Part shown: positions 24,885 through 32,124 of the stretch, one piece after another | Layout of the letters: every line of letters starts with the position of its first letter | Numbering within the stretch: the first letter of the stretch is position 1 | Source of the DNA: Agaribacter marinus | GTDB lineage: Bacteria > Pseudomonadota > Gammaproteobacteria > Enterobacterales > Alteromonadaceae | Assembly (NCBI RefSeq): GCF_030160655.1 | Contig: NZ_BSOT01000005.1 | Coordinates: forward strand, 1,197,546 to 1,261,545 | DNA: 64,000 bases | Direction: 5' to 3' | The notes under the pieces: generated by a model | Seen by the model: only the letters and a program-made list of their open reading frames with translations | What the model was told of the DNA's origin: nothing | The model's database searches: none | Position numbers and translations under genes: made by a program

Positions 24885-24960
24885 CCAATGAAATAAACGC
24901 TAACCAGACACAAAGTTCACTGCGACAGCTTACTGTTATAAAGACTTTTAACAGGTAACA

Positions 24961-25053
24961 CGTTATAATATGCGCCTTAAAATTCACCTCGATTTACTAA
25001 GGCGCAGCATGATAGTAAAACAGTTTGCCCCTAAACAAACGACGATGAAAACC
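24961..25053 (+). repeat. Left copy of a duplicated rimO promoter and leader
   Basis: This segment aligns with 27261-27357 at the start of rimO: a TATAAT box (24964-24969), a GCGC-rich stretch just after it, AAAAT-CACCT, GATTT, AAGGCGCA as ribosome binding site, and then the first codons. Over the first 12 codons the two copies share 26 of 36 bases and 9 of 12 residues (M, V, Q, F, P, K, Q, T, T). It lies in the 365-base gap between the DUF2892 and MAPEG genes. Confidence 0.75.
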
Positions 25054-25137
25054 ACTTCTGTTTCTGTTTCTGTTTCTGTTTCTGTTTCTGTTTCAGAATA
25101 TTTCGATGAAATTCATTTCCAAAAACAAAGTTCTTAA
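25009..25137 (+). CDS. Possible 42-residue ORF with Ser-Val repeat, from a rimO-like start
   Basis: The ORF opens with MIVKQFAPKQTT, close to the RimO start [12 protein letters not shown], and continues with six Ser-Val pairs written by a TTTCTG/TCTGTT hexamer run, then EYFDEIHFQKQSS and a stop. It has a promoter-like TATAAT box and the AAGGCGCA ribosome binding site of the rimO copy. Seven of the ten base differences from rimO in the first twelve codons are silent third-position changes, which suggests the peptide was translated under selection after the duplication. It could be a live small protein, a leader peptide, or a decayed rimO paralogue. Confidence 0.4.
   Translation: MIVKQFAPKQTTMKTTSVSVSVSVSVSVSEYFDEIHFQKQSS
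25057..25092. repeat. Hexanucleotide tandem repeat (TCTGTT)6
   Basis: Six tandem TCTGTT units, with a partial unit on each side, lie in frame within the small ORF and encode Ser-Val pairs. Each unit gained or lost changes the peptide by two residues without shifting the frame. It is a likely slippage-prone, strain-variable site. Confidence 0.85.
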
Positions 25138-25249
25138 GAGACTTTGGATCACCCCCATACAGATAGATTTAACGATATATTGGGGTCATCAAACGCGTTA
25201 ATGTCTAAGGCGTTTTTGTCAAGGACATAGATAATCTCCTTTTAGTAAT

Positions 25250-25654
25250 TTACATATTGAACAACTCCACTACTACCTTGCCGATGAGGTAGAGTGCACA
25301 AAAGTTTGTACCAAATGAGCCTAATGTTCTAGCCCAATTTGGCCTTGCCATCGTTTTAGGGATGCATATCCCCATAATAATCAACAACCTCGATGCCGTT
25401 AATATTAAAATCATGAACTCATCTACAGATGTTATACCCACAAGATTCACTAAATAGAAAATTACGCAAACTACTGGGACATATTCTGTGGAGTTGGCAT
25501 GTGCCCGGACCAATTTATATAATATCTGATCGGGCTCGTTAGGATAGGCATATAAAACGTTTAATTTGGTTCTTACAATCGAAACCATGGCTCCTAAAAT
25601 CAAGGTTAATACCAGAAGAAAAGCACTACAATATATTATCAATGAATTTGTCAT
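25250..25654 (-). CDS. MAPEG family membrane protein
   Basis: A 134-residue, four-helix protein of the MAPEG family (membrane-associated proteins in eicosanoid and glutathione metabolism). The signature RAHANSTEYVPVV follows the first helix, and the C-terminal helix ends VVVELF. Bacterial members include glutathione transferases and peroxidases, but most are uncharacterised. CAAAAGGAG-like sequence is not seen close to the ATG; the leader is AT-rich. It is downstream of the SRPBCC gene on the same strand and probably part of one transcript with it. Confidence 0.85.
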   Translation of the reverse strand: MTNSLIIYCSAFLLVLTLILGAMVSIVRTKLNVLYAYPNEPDQILYKLVRAHANSTEYVPVVCVIFYLVNLVGITSVDEFMILILTASRLLIIMGICIPKTMARPNWARTLGSFGTNFCALYLIGKVVVELFNM

Positions 25655-25731
25655 TACATTTATCCAAAAGTGGTAAGGTTAGTTGCATATCTTTAAACAA
25701 AGCTGCTTCCAGCGAAAACTAATTAAAACGT

Positions 25732-26193
25732 CTACGCTGCTTCAGTGAGTTTTTTATGACATTCTCTCTGCCAATTGACCATTAGCTGATCGCATATAGA
25801 CTGGTATTTTCTTTTCATTAGGGGATAAACAAAAAACTCCATCAATTTATATTTAAAAGAGATATTAATAGTTAAATTTATCTCAACTTTTCCAGAAGAT
25901 ATCTCAACAGTCTTCCATGTAGCATCTAGCGCCTTAAATGGATATGGATAGTTATCTCCTTCAGTTAATACCTTGTATGAATATGAATCTAGATTTGACC
26001 AATTTGTGCAAACCTCTAACCAACTCCCCTCTTTAGATGAGCACTTTCTAACTGAGTTGACGCCGTCCCCCCTTACATATACTGATTCTGTTATATTTGG
26101 TGCGTATAAATGATAATTATAAACATCCGCCACAACTTGCCATACTATTGATAGTGGAGCATTTACTTCTGCAGTTACACTCAGTGTTTTCAT
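25732..26193 (-). CDS. SRPBCC family protein (START/polyketide cyclase-like)
   Basis: A 153-residue protein of the SRPBCC helix-grip fold: LSVTAEVNAPLSIVWQVVADVYNYHLYAPNI at the start, a long beta sheet, and a C-terminal helix (LMKRKYQSICDQLMVNWQRE). Such proteins bind hydrophobic ligands. I choose the ATG at 26193; a TTG at 26229 would add 12 basic residues. It is transcribed divergently from an XRE-family regulator, with a perfect palindrome between them, so it is probably that regulator's target. Base composition here is more AT-rich than in rimO. Confidence 0.8.
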   Translation of the reverse strand: MKTLSVTAEVNAPLSIVWQVVADVYNYHLYAPNITESVYVRGDGVNSVRKCSSKEGSWLEVCTNWSNLDSYSYKVLTEGDNYPYPFKALDATWKTVEISSGKVEINLTINISFKYKLMEFFVYPLMKRKYQSICDQLMVNWQRECHKKLTEAA

Positions 26194-26263
26194 ACCTGTT
26201 TTCCGTCGTCGTAAGTTAAGTATCTTCAATGTCCATCTTATTGATTCTTATGTCGGGTAAACA

Positions 26264-26280
26264 ATTACCTATCAGGTAAT
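26264..26280. promoter_or_regulatory. Perfect palindromic operator between SRPBCC and XRE genes
   Basis: ATTACCT-ATC-AGGTAAT has 7-bp arms and a 3-bp spacer, and sits in the gap between the two divergent genes. Outer bases (AAAC ... GTTT) extend the symmetry by one-base-shifted arms. It is the natural binding site for the adjacent XRE regulator. Confidence 0.75.
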
Positions 26281-26329
26281 GTTTTGGGGGAACGGCATGT
26301 GATAAGGTTCGCGGAAAGGAGCTTCAGAT

Positions 26330-27115
26330 ATGAATAATTTTGGTGCCGCTATAAGAGAATGGCGAAATATTAGGAAAATGAGTCAACTTGAATTAAGTAT
26401 GATGGCCAATGTCTCGAGCAAGCATATTAGCTTTTTGGAAAATGGCCGCTCAAACCCTAGCAAAGACATAGTGATTAAGTTATCAAATTTCTTAAACATC
26501 CCAACAACAGAAAGAAACTACTTACTCAAGTTAGCAGGCTTTGCTGAGGCATACAGTACCCAAGCAATTAACTTTTCAACGAATGGACCAATCCAAAATG
26601 CAGTTATTCTAATGCTTGAAAAACATTCTCCATTTCCAGGGGTCGTTTTTGATAAGAAATGGAATGTACTCCTTGCGAATAAAGGTTTTAACAACCTTCT
26701 ATATACATTAAATGTAGCGAACCCAAGCTTTAAACTATCTTCAAATATACTAGATCTGATTTTCGATCCAGAAAGTCTTAAACCCAACATCGTAAATTGG
26801 GAAGAAGTTAGTTCATTAATTTTAAAAAGGCTTAATAGAGAGGAATTAATCAACCCCACCTTAGGAGAATCACTAATAGATAGTTTGTCTCAAAAGTATT
26901 CATTTCCAGAAGATTGGCAAATGAAAGACAACTTATCTTCTCCTTTACCCGTCATACCAGTTAAACTAAAAATAGCTGATTCAGAAATTAATCTATTTTC
27001 AATAGTTAGTACTATAGGAACCGCTATTGATGCATATGCGCAAGAGTTAACAATAGAGCTGTATTACCCAGTAGACGAAAAATCAAAAAAAATTATAGAG
27101 GGCTTAAATTGTTAA
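26330..27115 (+). CDS. XRE family regulator with MmyB-like ligand-binding domain
   Basis: A 261-residue regulator. Residues about 5-60 form a Cro/C1-type HTH (REWRNIRKMSQLELSMMANVSSKHISFLENGRSNPSKDIVIKLSNFL). Residues 85-255 match the MmyB-like ligand-binding domain that in related proteins binds fatty acids or similar ligands (FPGVVFDKKWNVLLANKGFNNLL). AAAGGAGC lies 8 bases before the ATG. It is divergent from the SRPBCC gene, with a likely operator in the gap. AT-rich relative to the flanking rimO gene. Confidence 0.88.
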   Translation: MNNFGAAIREWRNIRKMSQLELSMMANVSSKHISFLENGRSNPSKDIVIKLSNFLNIPTTERNYLLKLAGFAEAYSTQAINFSTNGPIQNAVILMLEKHSPFPGVVFDKKWNVLLANKGFNNLLYTLNVANPSFKLSSNILDLIFDPESLKPNIVNWEEVSSLILKRLNREELINPTLGESLIDSLSQKYSFPEDWQMKDNLSSPLPVIPVKLKIADSEINLFSIVSTIGTAIDAYAQELTIELYYPVDEKSKKIIEGLNC

Positions 27116-27260
27116 ATCGACAATGCCTAAATCTAAACGGTTTCTTGATTTGTTTTGTAATCTGAGACTCACTTGAAACGTCCAACCTACTGAATATACA
27201 CAACTGCCTGTATAATTAGCTTAAGGAAGACGAGCTGACGAAGACAATAGACTAATTTTC

Positions 27261-27357
27261 TTGTATAATCCGCGCACTCAAAATCACCTGTGATTTTTAT
27301 TGATTTGTAAAGGCGCACTATGACAGTTGAACAATTCGACCCAAAGCAAACAACTAC
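27261..27357 (+). repeat. Right copy of the rimO promoter/leader duplication
   Basis: This is the functional rimO upstream region: TATAAT at 27264-27269, a GCGC-rich stretch after it, AAAATCACCT, the AAGGCGCA ribosome binding site and the first codons of rimO. Its diverged partner is at 24961-25053. The two face the same way and bracket the MAPEG, SRPBCC and XRE genes. Confidence 0.75.
27264..27269 (+). promoter_or_regulatory. rimO -10 box
   Basis: A perfect TATAAT followed at once by CCGCGC, a GC-rich discriminator, about 50 bases before the rimO start. A -35 element is not clear. The GC-rich discriminator is of the kind linked to growth-rate control, but that is an inference. Confidence 0.6.
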
Positions 27358-28765
27358 GCTTGATACTCCTAAAAAGGTGTTAGAGGAACAAGCTGCAGAA
27401 GTTCAACAGGCTAAATCAGCGTCAAATACCGCTCAAAATAGCAATGAACGCGCTGCAAAGGTGGGTTTTGTGAGTCTTGGTTGCCCTAAAAACTTGGTTG
27501 ATAGCGAACGTATTCTTACTCAGTTGCGCACTGAAGGGTACGACGTCGTAAATTCATACGATGATGCAGAAATGGTCATTGTAAATACCTGTGGTTTTAT
27601 TGATTCCGCGGTGCAAGAATCATTAGATACCATCGGCGAAGCCTTAGACGAAAATGGCAAAGTATTAGTCACTGGCTGCTTAGGTGCAAAGAAAGACGAA
27701 ATAATTGAATTACACCCGAATGTACTAGGTGTTACTGGCCCCCATGCCTATGATGAAGTCATTAAGCAAGTGCATGAACATGTCGCCAAGCCAAAATACA
27801 ATCCTCACATCGATTTAGTGCCTGACCATGGGGTTAAACTTACCCCTAAACATTATGCTTATTTAAAAATATCTGAAGGGTGTAATCATCGATGTACGTT
27901 TTGCATTATTCCTTCAATGCGTGGTGATTTAGATTCTCGCCCCGTTGGTGACGTGTTGGGTGAAGCAAAACGCTTAGTTAATGCGGGAGTGAAAGAGCTT
28001 TTAGTGATTTCACAAGACACGTCTGCTTATGGCGTTGATGTAAAGCATAAATTGGACTTTTATGAAGGTATGCCGGTTAAAACGCATATGCAACAACTAT
28101 GCGAAGCACTGGCGAAGGAAGGTGTTTGGGTGAGGTTGCATTACGTTTACCCCTACCCACATGTCGATAAACTCATTCCATTAATGGCAGAAGGTAAAAT
28201 ACTGCCCTATTTAGATATTCCATTTCAGCATGCTAATAAGCGTATTCTTAAACTGATGAAACGCCCAGGCAGTTCAGACCGCGTATTAGAACGTATTAAA
28301 CACTGGCGTGAAATATGTCCAGAACTTGTTATCCGTTCCACGTTTATTGTTGGCTTTCCGGGAGAAACAGAAGACGAGTTTCAAGAGCTACTCAACTTTT
28401 TAGAAGAAGCGCAGCTCGATAGAGTTGGCTGTTTTAAATACTCTGACGTAGAGGGTGCCACAGCGAATGACTTACCCGACCATGTGAATGAAGAAATTAA
28501 AGAAGAACGATTGCAGCGCTTTATGGCTGTGCAAGCTAAAATAAGCGCCGCTAAGTTACAGGCCCGTATTGGTCAAGAGTATCTTGTTTTGGTTGACGAA
28601 GTGAATGATCTTGGCATTGTAGGCCGGTCGTACATGGACGCACCAGAAATAGACGGGAATGTTTACCTGTCTGATGATTTTGATGCCGAACCTGGCGACC
28701 TTATTTGGGCACAGATCATTCATGCTGACGAACATGATGTTTGGGGCGTAAGAGTAGACGATTAG
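27320..28765 (+). CDS. rimO: Ribosomal protein S12 methylthiotransferase RimO
   Basis: A radical-SAM enzyme that adds a methylthio group to Asp88 of ribosomal protein S12. The N-terminal cluster-binding domain starts at [20 protein letters not shown] with further cysteines in VNTCGF and VTGCLG; the radical-SAM motif is [15 protein letters not shown] (CxxxCxxC); a C-terminal TRAM domain ends the protein. At 481 residues it is longer than E. coli RimO because of about 46 low-complexity residues before the enzyme begins. AAGGCGCA precedes the ATG. The same leader and start are duplicated 2.3 kb upstream. Confidence 0.96.
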   Translation: MTVEQFDPKQTTTLDTPKKVLEEQAAEVQQAKSASNTAQNSNERAAKVGFVSLGCPKNLVDSERILTQLRTEGYDVVNSYDDAEMVIVNTCGFIDSAVQESLDTIGEALDENGKVLVTGCLGAKKDEIIELHPNVLGVTGPHAYDEVIKQVHEHVAKPKYNPHIDLVPDHGVKLTPKHYAYLKISEGCNHRCTFCIIPSMRGDLDSRPVGDVLGEAKRLVNAGVKELLVISQDTSAYGVDVKHKLDFYEGMPVKTHMQQLCEALAKEGVWVRLHYVYPYPHVDKLIPLMAEGKILPYLDIPFQHANKRILKLMKRPGSSDRVLERIKHWREICPELVIRSTFIVGFPGETEDEFQELLNFLEEAQLDRVGCFKYSDVEGATANDLPDHVNEEIKEERLQRFMAVQAKISAAKLQARIGQEYLVLVDEVNDLGIVGRSYMDAPEIDGNVYLSDDFDAEPGDLIWAQIIHADEHDVWGVRVDD

Positions 28766-28771
28766 CTTTTT

Positions 28772-29140
28772 TTACATGCAATAAATATTGAGTTTATTGC
28801 CATCTAAATCGCGAAAATAGGCCGCATAAAAACCTGAATCACCTCTTGGTCCAGGCTTCCCTTCATCTGTCGCTCCTAGCGTCATTGCTTGATTATAAAT
28901 TTCATCAACTTGTGCCCTGTTTTTGGCAACAAGTGCAATCATCACTCCATTACCTGTAGTCGCCGTTTGGCCGTTGGCTGGAATATGAACAGAAAACATT
29001 GGCGAATCTTCAGCTTTGACCCACGCTATAAATTTGTCATCTTGCATTGCTCTTTTCGCACCAAGGTTCGCAAACAATGCGTCATAAAATTTACCTGCGC
29101 GAGCTAAGTTGTCAGTTCCAACAGTGGTGTATCCAATCAT
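28772..29140 (-). CDS. VOC family (glyoxalase-like) protein
   Basis: A 122-residue vicinal-oxygen-chelate protein with two beta-alpha-beta-beta-beta modules: MIGYTTVGTDNLARAGKFYDALF at the start and FYAAYFRDLDGNKLNIY at the end. The metal-ligand set is only partly recognisable. It is probably a lyase- or isomerase-like or resistance-type protein of unknown substrate. It is convergent with rimO (6 bp between stops) and divergent from a LysR gene, with a 14-bp inverted repeat in the gap, so it is the likely target of that regulator. Confidence 0.85.
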   Translation of the reverse strand: MIGYTTVGTDNLARAGKFYDALFANLGAKRAMQDDKFIAWVKAEDSPMFSVHIPANGQTATTGNGVMIALVAKNRAQVDEIYNQAMTLGATDEGKPGPRGDSGFYAAYFRDLDGNKLNIYCM

Positions 29141-29199
29141 TACTTATATTCCTATTTATTAAATTCAGCGGTGAGTTTTTATACACAATTATAGTAGAT

Positions 29200-29257
29200 G
29201 TTTGCAAATATGAATTCAATGTGAAAATATGAAAATCGAATTATCATATTTGCAAAC
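29200..29257. promoter_or_regulatory. Paired inverted repeat in the VOC-LysR gap
   Basis: GTTTGCAAATATGA (29200-29213) is repeated exactly as its reverse complement, TCATATTTGCAAAC (29244-29257), with 30 bases between. Each arm contains the palindrome TTTGCAAA. Two such sites side by side are the expected layout for a LysR-type dimer pair, and the placement fits control of both divergent genes. Confidence 0.65.
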
Positions 29258-29267
29258 GTTGAATATT

Positions 29268-30125
29268 ATGGATTGGAATGCACTAAAAATTTTTTTAACC
29301 ATTGCTGAAAAACGAAATCTGATTGACGCGGCTAAAACACTTAATATGAGTCATTCAACAGTATATCGCCGAATCAATAGCTTTGAAGAACAACTCGGTC
29401 GACTATTCGAACGCTTAAATGGTCGTTATGAATTAACGGAATTAGGGGAAAAAGTATTAACGCAAGGCCGCAGTATACGTGACTCTTTTGATAACATTGA
29501 ACGCCAAGTTGCAGGTCAAGATACTCAACCAAAGGGCCTTGTAAGAATTACTGCCCCGACCAGCTTTTCATATAGTAACTTGCCGCAGTATCTATCAGAA
29601 TGCAAGGTACTCTATCCTGAAATACAACTAGAACTATTGGTCACTCCGCTAGAGCTGAATATGAATAGTCGCCAGGCAGATATTGCGTTAAGGGTAACAT
29701 CCACACCTCCCGAATACCTGATAGGTCGAGAGGTTCGTCGAATTAAGTGGGGAGTTTATGCTCACTCAGATTATATTAAAAAACGTGGCAAACCTAAAAA
29801 TCTAAGCGAATTGGCTAATCACAGCTTAATAGGCGCTGCAGGCACATTGCGTAATCATCCTGTTTTCATTTGGCAGGACAACAACTTTGCATCCAATGTT
29901 AGTACGCGAACCGACGACTTTATTGCAATGGCCTGTTTAGCCGCTAAATCACATGGTGTAGCAGTTCTGCCTGATGATCTAAGACAGCCGGAGTTAGTGC
30001 GCTTGTTCACTTTCACACCAGCAAAAGAAAATCAATTATGGATTTTAACCCACCCTGACCTAAGAAAAGTTGAACGAATAAAATTAGTGATGAAATTTTT
30101 GACTGATGCTTTTAGTACCGACTAG
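29268..30125 (+). CDS. LysR family transcriptional regulator
   Basis: A LysR-type regulator of about 285 residues. The HTH is MDWNALKIFLTIAEKRNLIDAAKTLNMSHSTVYRRINSFEEQLG, and the effector domain follows from about residue 85. I place the start at the ATG of MDWNALKIF (29268), since the family normally begins there and the longer frame from 29229 runs through the operator-like repeat; neither start has a strong ribosome binding site. Divergent from a VOC gene, its probable target. It is convergent with kdsB. Confidence 0.85.
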   Translation: MDWNALKIFLTIAEKRNLIDAAKTLNMSHSTVYRRINSFEEQLGRLFERLNGRYELTELGEKVLTQGRSIRDSFDNIERQVAGQDTQPKGLVRITAPTSFSYSNLPQYLSECKVLYPEIQLELLVTPLELNMNSRQADIALRVTSTPPEYLIGREVRRIKWGVYAHSDYIKKRGKPKNLSELANHSLIGAAGTLRNHPVFIWQDNNFASNVSTRTDDFIAMACLAAKSHGVAVLPDDLRQPELVRLFTFTPAKENQLWILTHPDLRKVERIKLVMKFLTDAFSTD

Positions 30126-30141
30126 TGCTGCCTGTTTAGCA

Positions 30142-30894
30142 TTAACTTAAACGGGCCAAATCTTCAGGTGTATCAACGCCATGTGGTGGTGCAGCTTTAC
30201 TGGCTTCAATATGAATGGGAAAGCCATTTGCCAATACGCGCAGTTGTTCTAAAGATTCAGTTGTTTCAAGTGGTGCCGCAGACATGCTTGCGTACTTTTT
30301 AACAAAGCCAGCCCTGTATGCATAAATGCCAATATGACGATAGAATGTCATCGGGATCTGTGAGAGAGCAACCGTCAACTTTCCATCGCTCATATATTTA
30401 GCAGGGAATGGAATGGGAGAGCGTGAAAAGTATAAGGCACTCCCTGCTTCACTCTGAACCACTTTGACCACATTTGGATTTAATAAATCGTCGGTTTCAG
30501 CAATAGGGTAACAAAGTGTCGCCATAGGATAATCATCGAACTTAGATAGGTTTGACGCGACTTGCCTTATGTTTTCAGCCGGTATAAAAGGTTCATCACC
30601 CTGCACATTCACAACTATTTCATTTTCACTAATGTTGCAGTTTTGAATAACTTCACTAATGCGTGTTGTGCCGCTGACGTGATGCGCCCCCGTCATACAT
30701 AGTTCGCCGCCGAATTGTTGAACTAAGCTCGCAATCCTGTCATCATCAGTCGCAACAATAATTCGACTAGCCCCGGACTCAATAGCACGATCATGTACAT
30801 GTGCCAACATTGCCTTACCACGAATTTGAGCTAACGGCTTGCCCGGAAAACGAGTACTAGCGTAACGCGCAGGAATAACCACAGTAAACTGCAT
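30142..30894 (-). CDS. kdsB: 3-deoxy-manno-octulosonate cytidylyltransferase
   Basis: Activates KDO as CMP-KDO for attachment to lipid A. The nucleotide-binding start is VVIPARYASTRFPGKPLAQI, then IVATDDDRI and VNVQGDEPFI, the canonical KdsB motifs. At 250 residues it is full length. It is the last gene of the comEC-msbA-lpxK-Trm112-kdsB operon, as in E. coli, and its ATG overlaps the Trm112 stop as TAATG. Confidence 0.96.
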   Translation of the reverse strand: MQFTVVIPARYASTRFPGKPLAQIRGKAMLAHVHDRAIESGASRIIVATDDDRIASLVQQFGGELCMTGAHHVSGTTRISEVIQNCNISENEIVVNVQGDEPFIPAENIRQVASNLSKFDDYPMATLCYPIAETDDLLNPNVVKVVQSEAGSALYFSRSPIPFPAKYMSDGKLTVALSQIPMTFYRHIGIYAYRAGFVKKYASMSAAPLETTESLEQLRVLANGFPIHIEASKAAPPHGVDTPEDLARLS

Positions 30895-31094
30895 TATTTT
30901 AACGTCTCCATAACATCTAAAGAGAGCTCAGAACTTTCTGTTTCAAGCAAGACCGGAATATTGTCTTTTATGGGATAGGCCAATCTATCAAATTTACATA
31001 CTAATACTTCTTTTTCTTCTATTGTCGCCAGTACTAGTTTTCCTTTACAAACTGGACAAGCCACGATATCTAAAAGTTGCTTATTAAACGCCAT
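30894..31094 (-). CDS. ycaR: Trm112 family protein (YcaR)
   Basis: A 66-residue zinc-ribbon-like protein of the Trm112 (UPF0434) family: [16 protein letters not shown], then [20 protein letters not shown] choose the ATG at 31094 ([11 protein letters not shown]); five upstream residues in frame are also possible. GGAG lies ahead of the ATG, inside the end of lpxK, which it overlaps by 11 bp. Eukaryotic homologues are methyltransferase partners; the bacterial role between lpxK and kdsB is not established. Confidence 0.9.
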   Translation of the reverse strand: MAFNKQLLDIVACPVCKGKLVLATIEEKEVLVCKFDRLAYPIKDNIPVLLETESSELSLDVMETLK

Positions 31095-32112
31095 GTTGTT
31101 TTTCTCCAATGAGGTTTATCATTTTTTCATCTAGGGCATTGTAAAATGCTGCTGGAATGTCAGCATTTACGCGCAAATACCAGCAGTCAGAATGCGCAAA
31201 TATTTTGCACTTTACCGCGTCTTTTTCAGTCATTAACACTAGCGTATTTTGAGGAATGTCATTTTTGGAAAAGTGCTTATGATCGGCGAATGCTTTTGTA
31301 TCATTTATTGCTAGACCCATATTCGTTAGCGCAGTAAAGTAACGCTGCGGATCGCCAATACCCGCCATCGCTAGCAGCGATTTTCCAGCAAAATAGTCTA
31401 TACCTTCCTGTATCGATAATTCTTTTTCGTTACTCACGTTAACCCACGCATTTGGTGCTAAAGAAAAGCTAGCAATATCAGTATCTATATTATTCAAGCA
31501 AGACAAGGTTGAATAGTCTTTACCGTTAAACAATACGTAGTCAACTAGGTCTATTCGGTCTGAGGTTTCACGCATCGGCCCCATTGGCAGCAAATACCCG
31601 TTTCCAATGCCTCGTTCATCCATCACACAAATTTCCATATCCCGTTCTAAGGGATAGTGTTGCAGACCATCATCACAAATAATGACTTCTGCATTAGTTA
31701 AGGACGATATAAATTTAGCGCCACGCGCACGATCCGGGTCTATGACCACTGGAATGTCGTAACGCTGGCGAATTAAACACGGCTCGTCACCAACCAATGA
31801 CGCAATGCATTCTTTTGACACCAAATGAGGGAAACTCGTTTGATTACCGCCATATCCTCTAGATAACACGGCAGGTGTCACCCCCTGCGCAATATAGTAC
31901 TCGACTAAGGCCAATACGACGGGTGTTTTGCCATTGCCACCCGCGGTAATGTTACCCACAATCACAACAGGTAATTTACTACGATAGCGAGCAAATATAT
32001 TCAACGTAAACGCTGTTCTTCGAAATAATTGCACCGCCCAAAATAACGCAGAAAATGGCGCTAACAACCATAACCAGGTTGGCTTTTTATATAGTGATTG
32101 ACTAATTGACAT
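31084..32112 (-). CDS. lpxK: Tetraacyldisaccharide 4'-kinase
   Basis: Phosphorylates the lipid A disaccharide at the 4' position in the inner membrane. The P-loop is [15 protein letters not shown], and [14 protein letters not shown] is the other family block. A hydrophobic N-terminal helix ([17 protein letters not shown]) anchors it. 342 residues. In the msbA-lpxK operon, 12 bp after msbA. Confidence 0.96.
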   Translation of the reverse strand: MSISQSLYKKPTWLWLLAPFSALFWAVQLFRRTAFTLNIFARYRSKLPVVIVGNITAGGNGKTPVVLALVEYYIAQGVTPAVLSRGYGGNQTSFPHLVSKECIASLVGDEPCLIRQRYDIPVVIDPDRARGAKFISSLTNAEVIICDDGLQHYPLERDMEICVMDERGIGNGYLLPMGPMRETSDRIDLVDYVLFNGKDYSTLSCLNNIDTDIASFSLAPNAWVNVSNEKELSIQEGIDYFAGKSLLAMAGIGDPQRYFTALTNMGLAINDTKAFADHKHFSKNDIPQNTLVLMTEKDAVKCKIFAHSDCWYLRVNADIPAAFYNALDEKMINLIGEKQHGV

Positions 32113-32124
32113 TACCAGACCAAA

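Noticed and set aside
25057-25092. Hexamer array as part of a CRISPR
   Set aside because: Units are 6 bases with no spacers and no cas genes.
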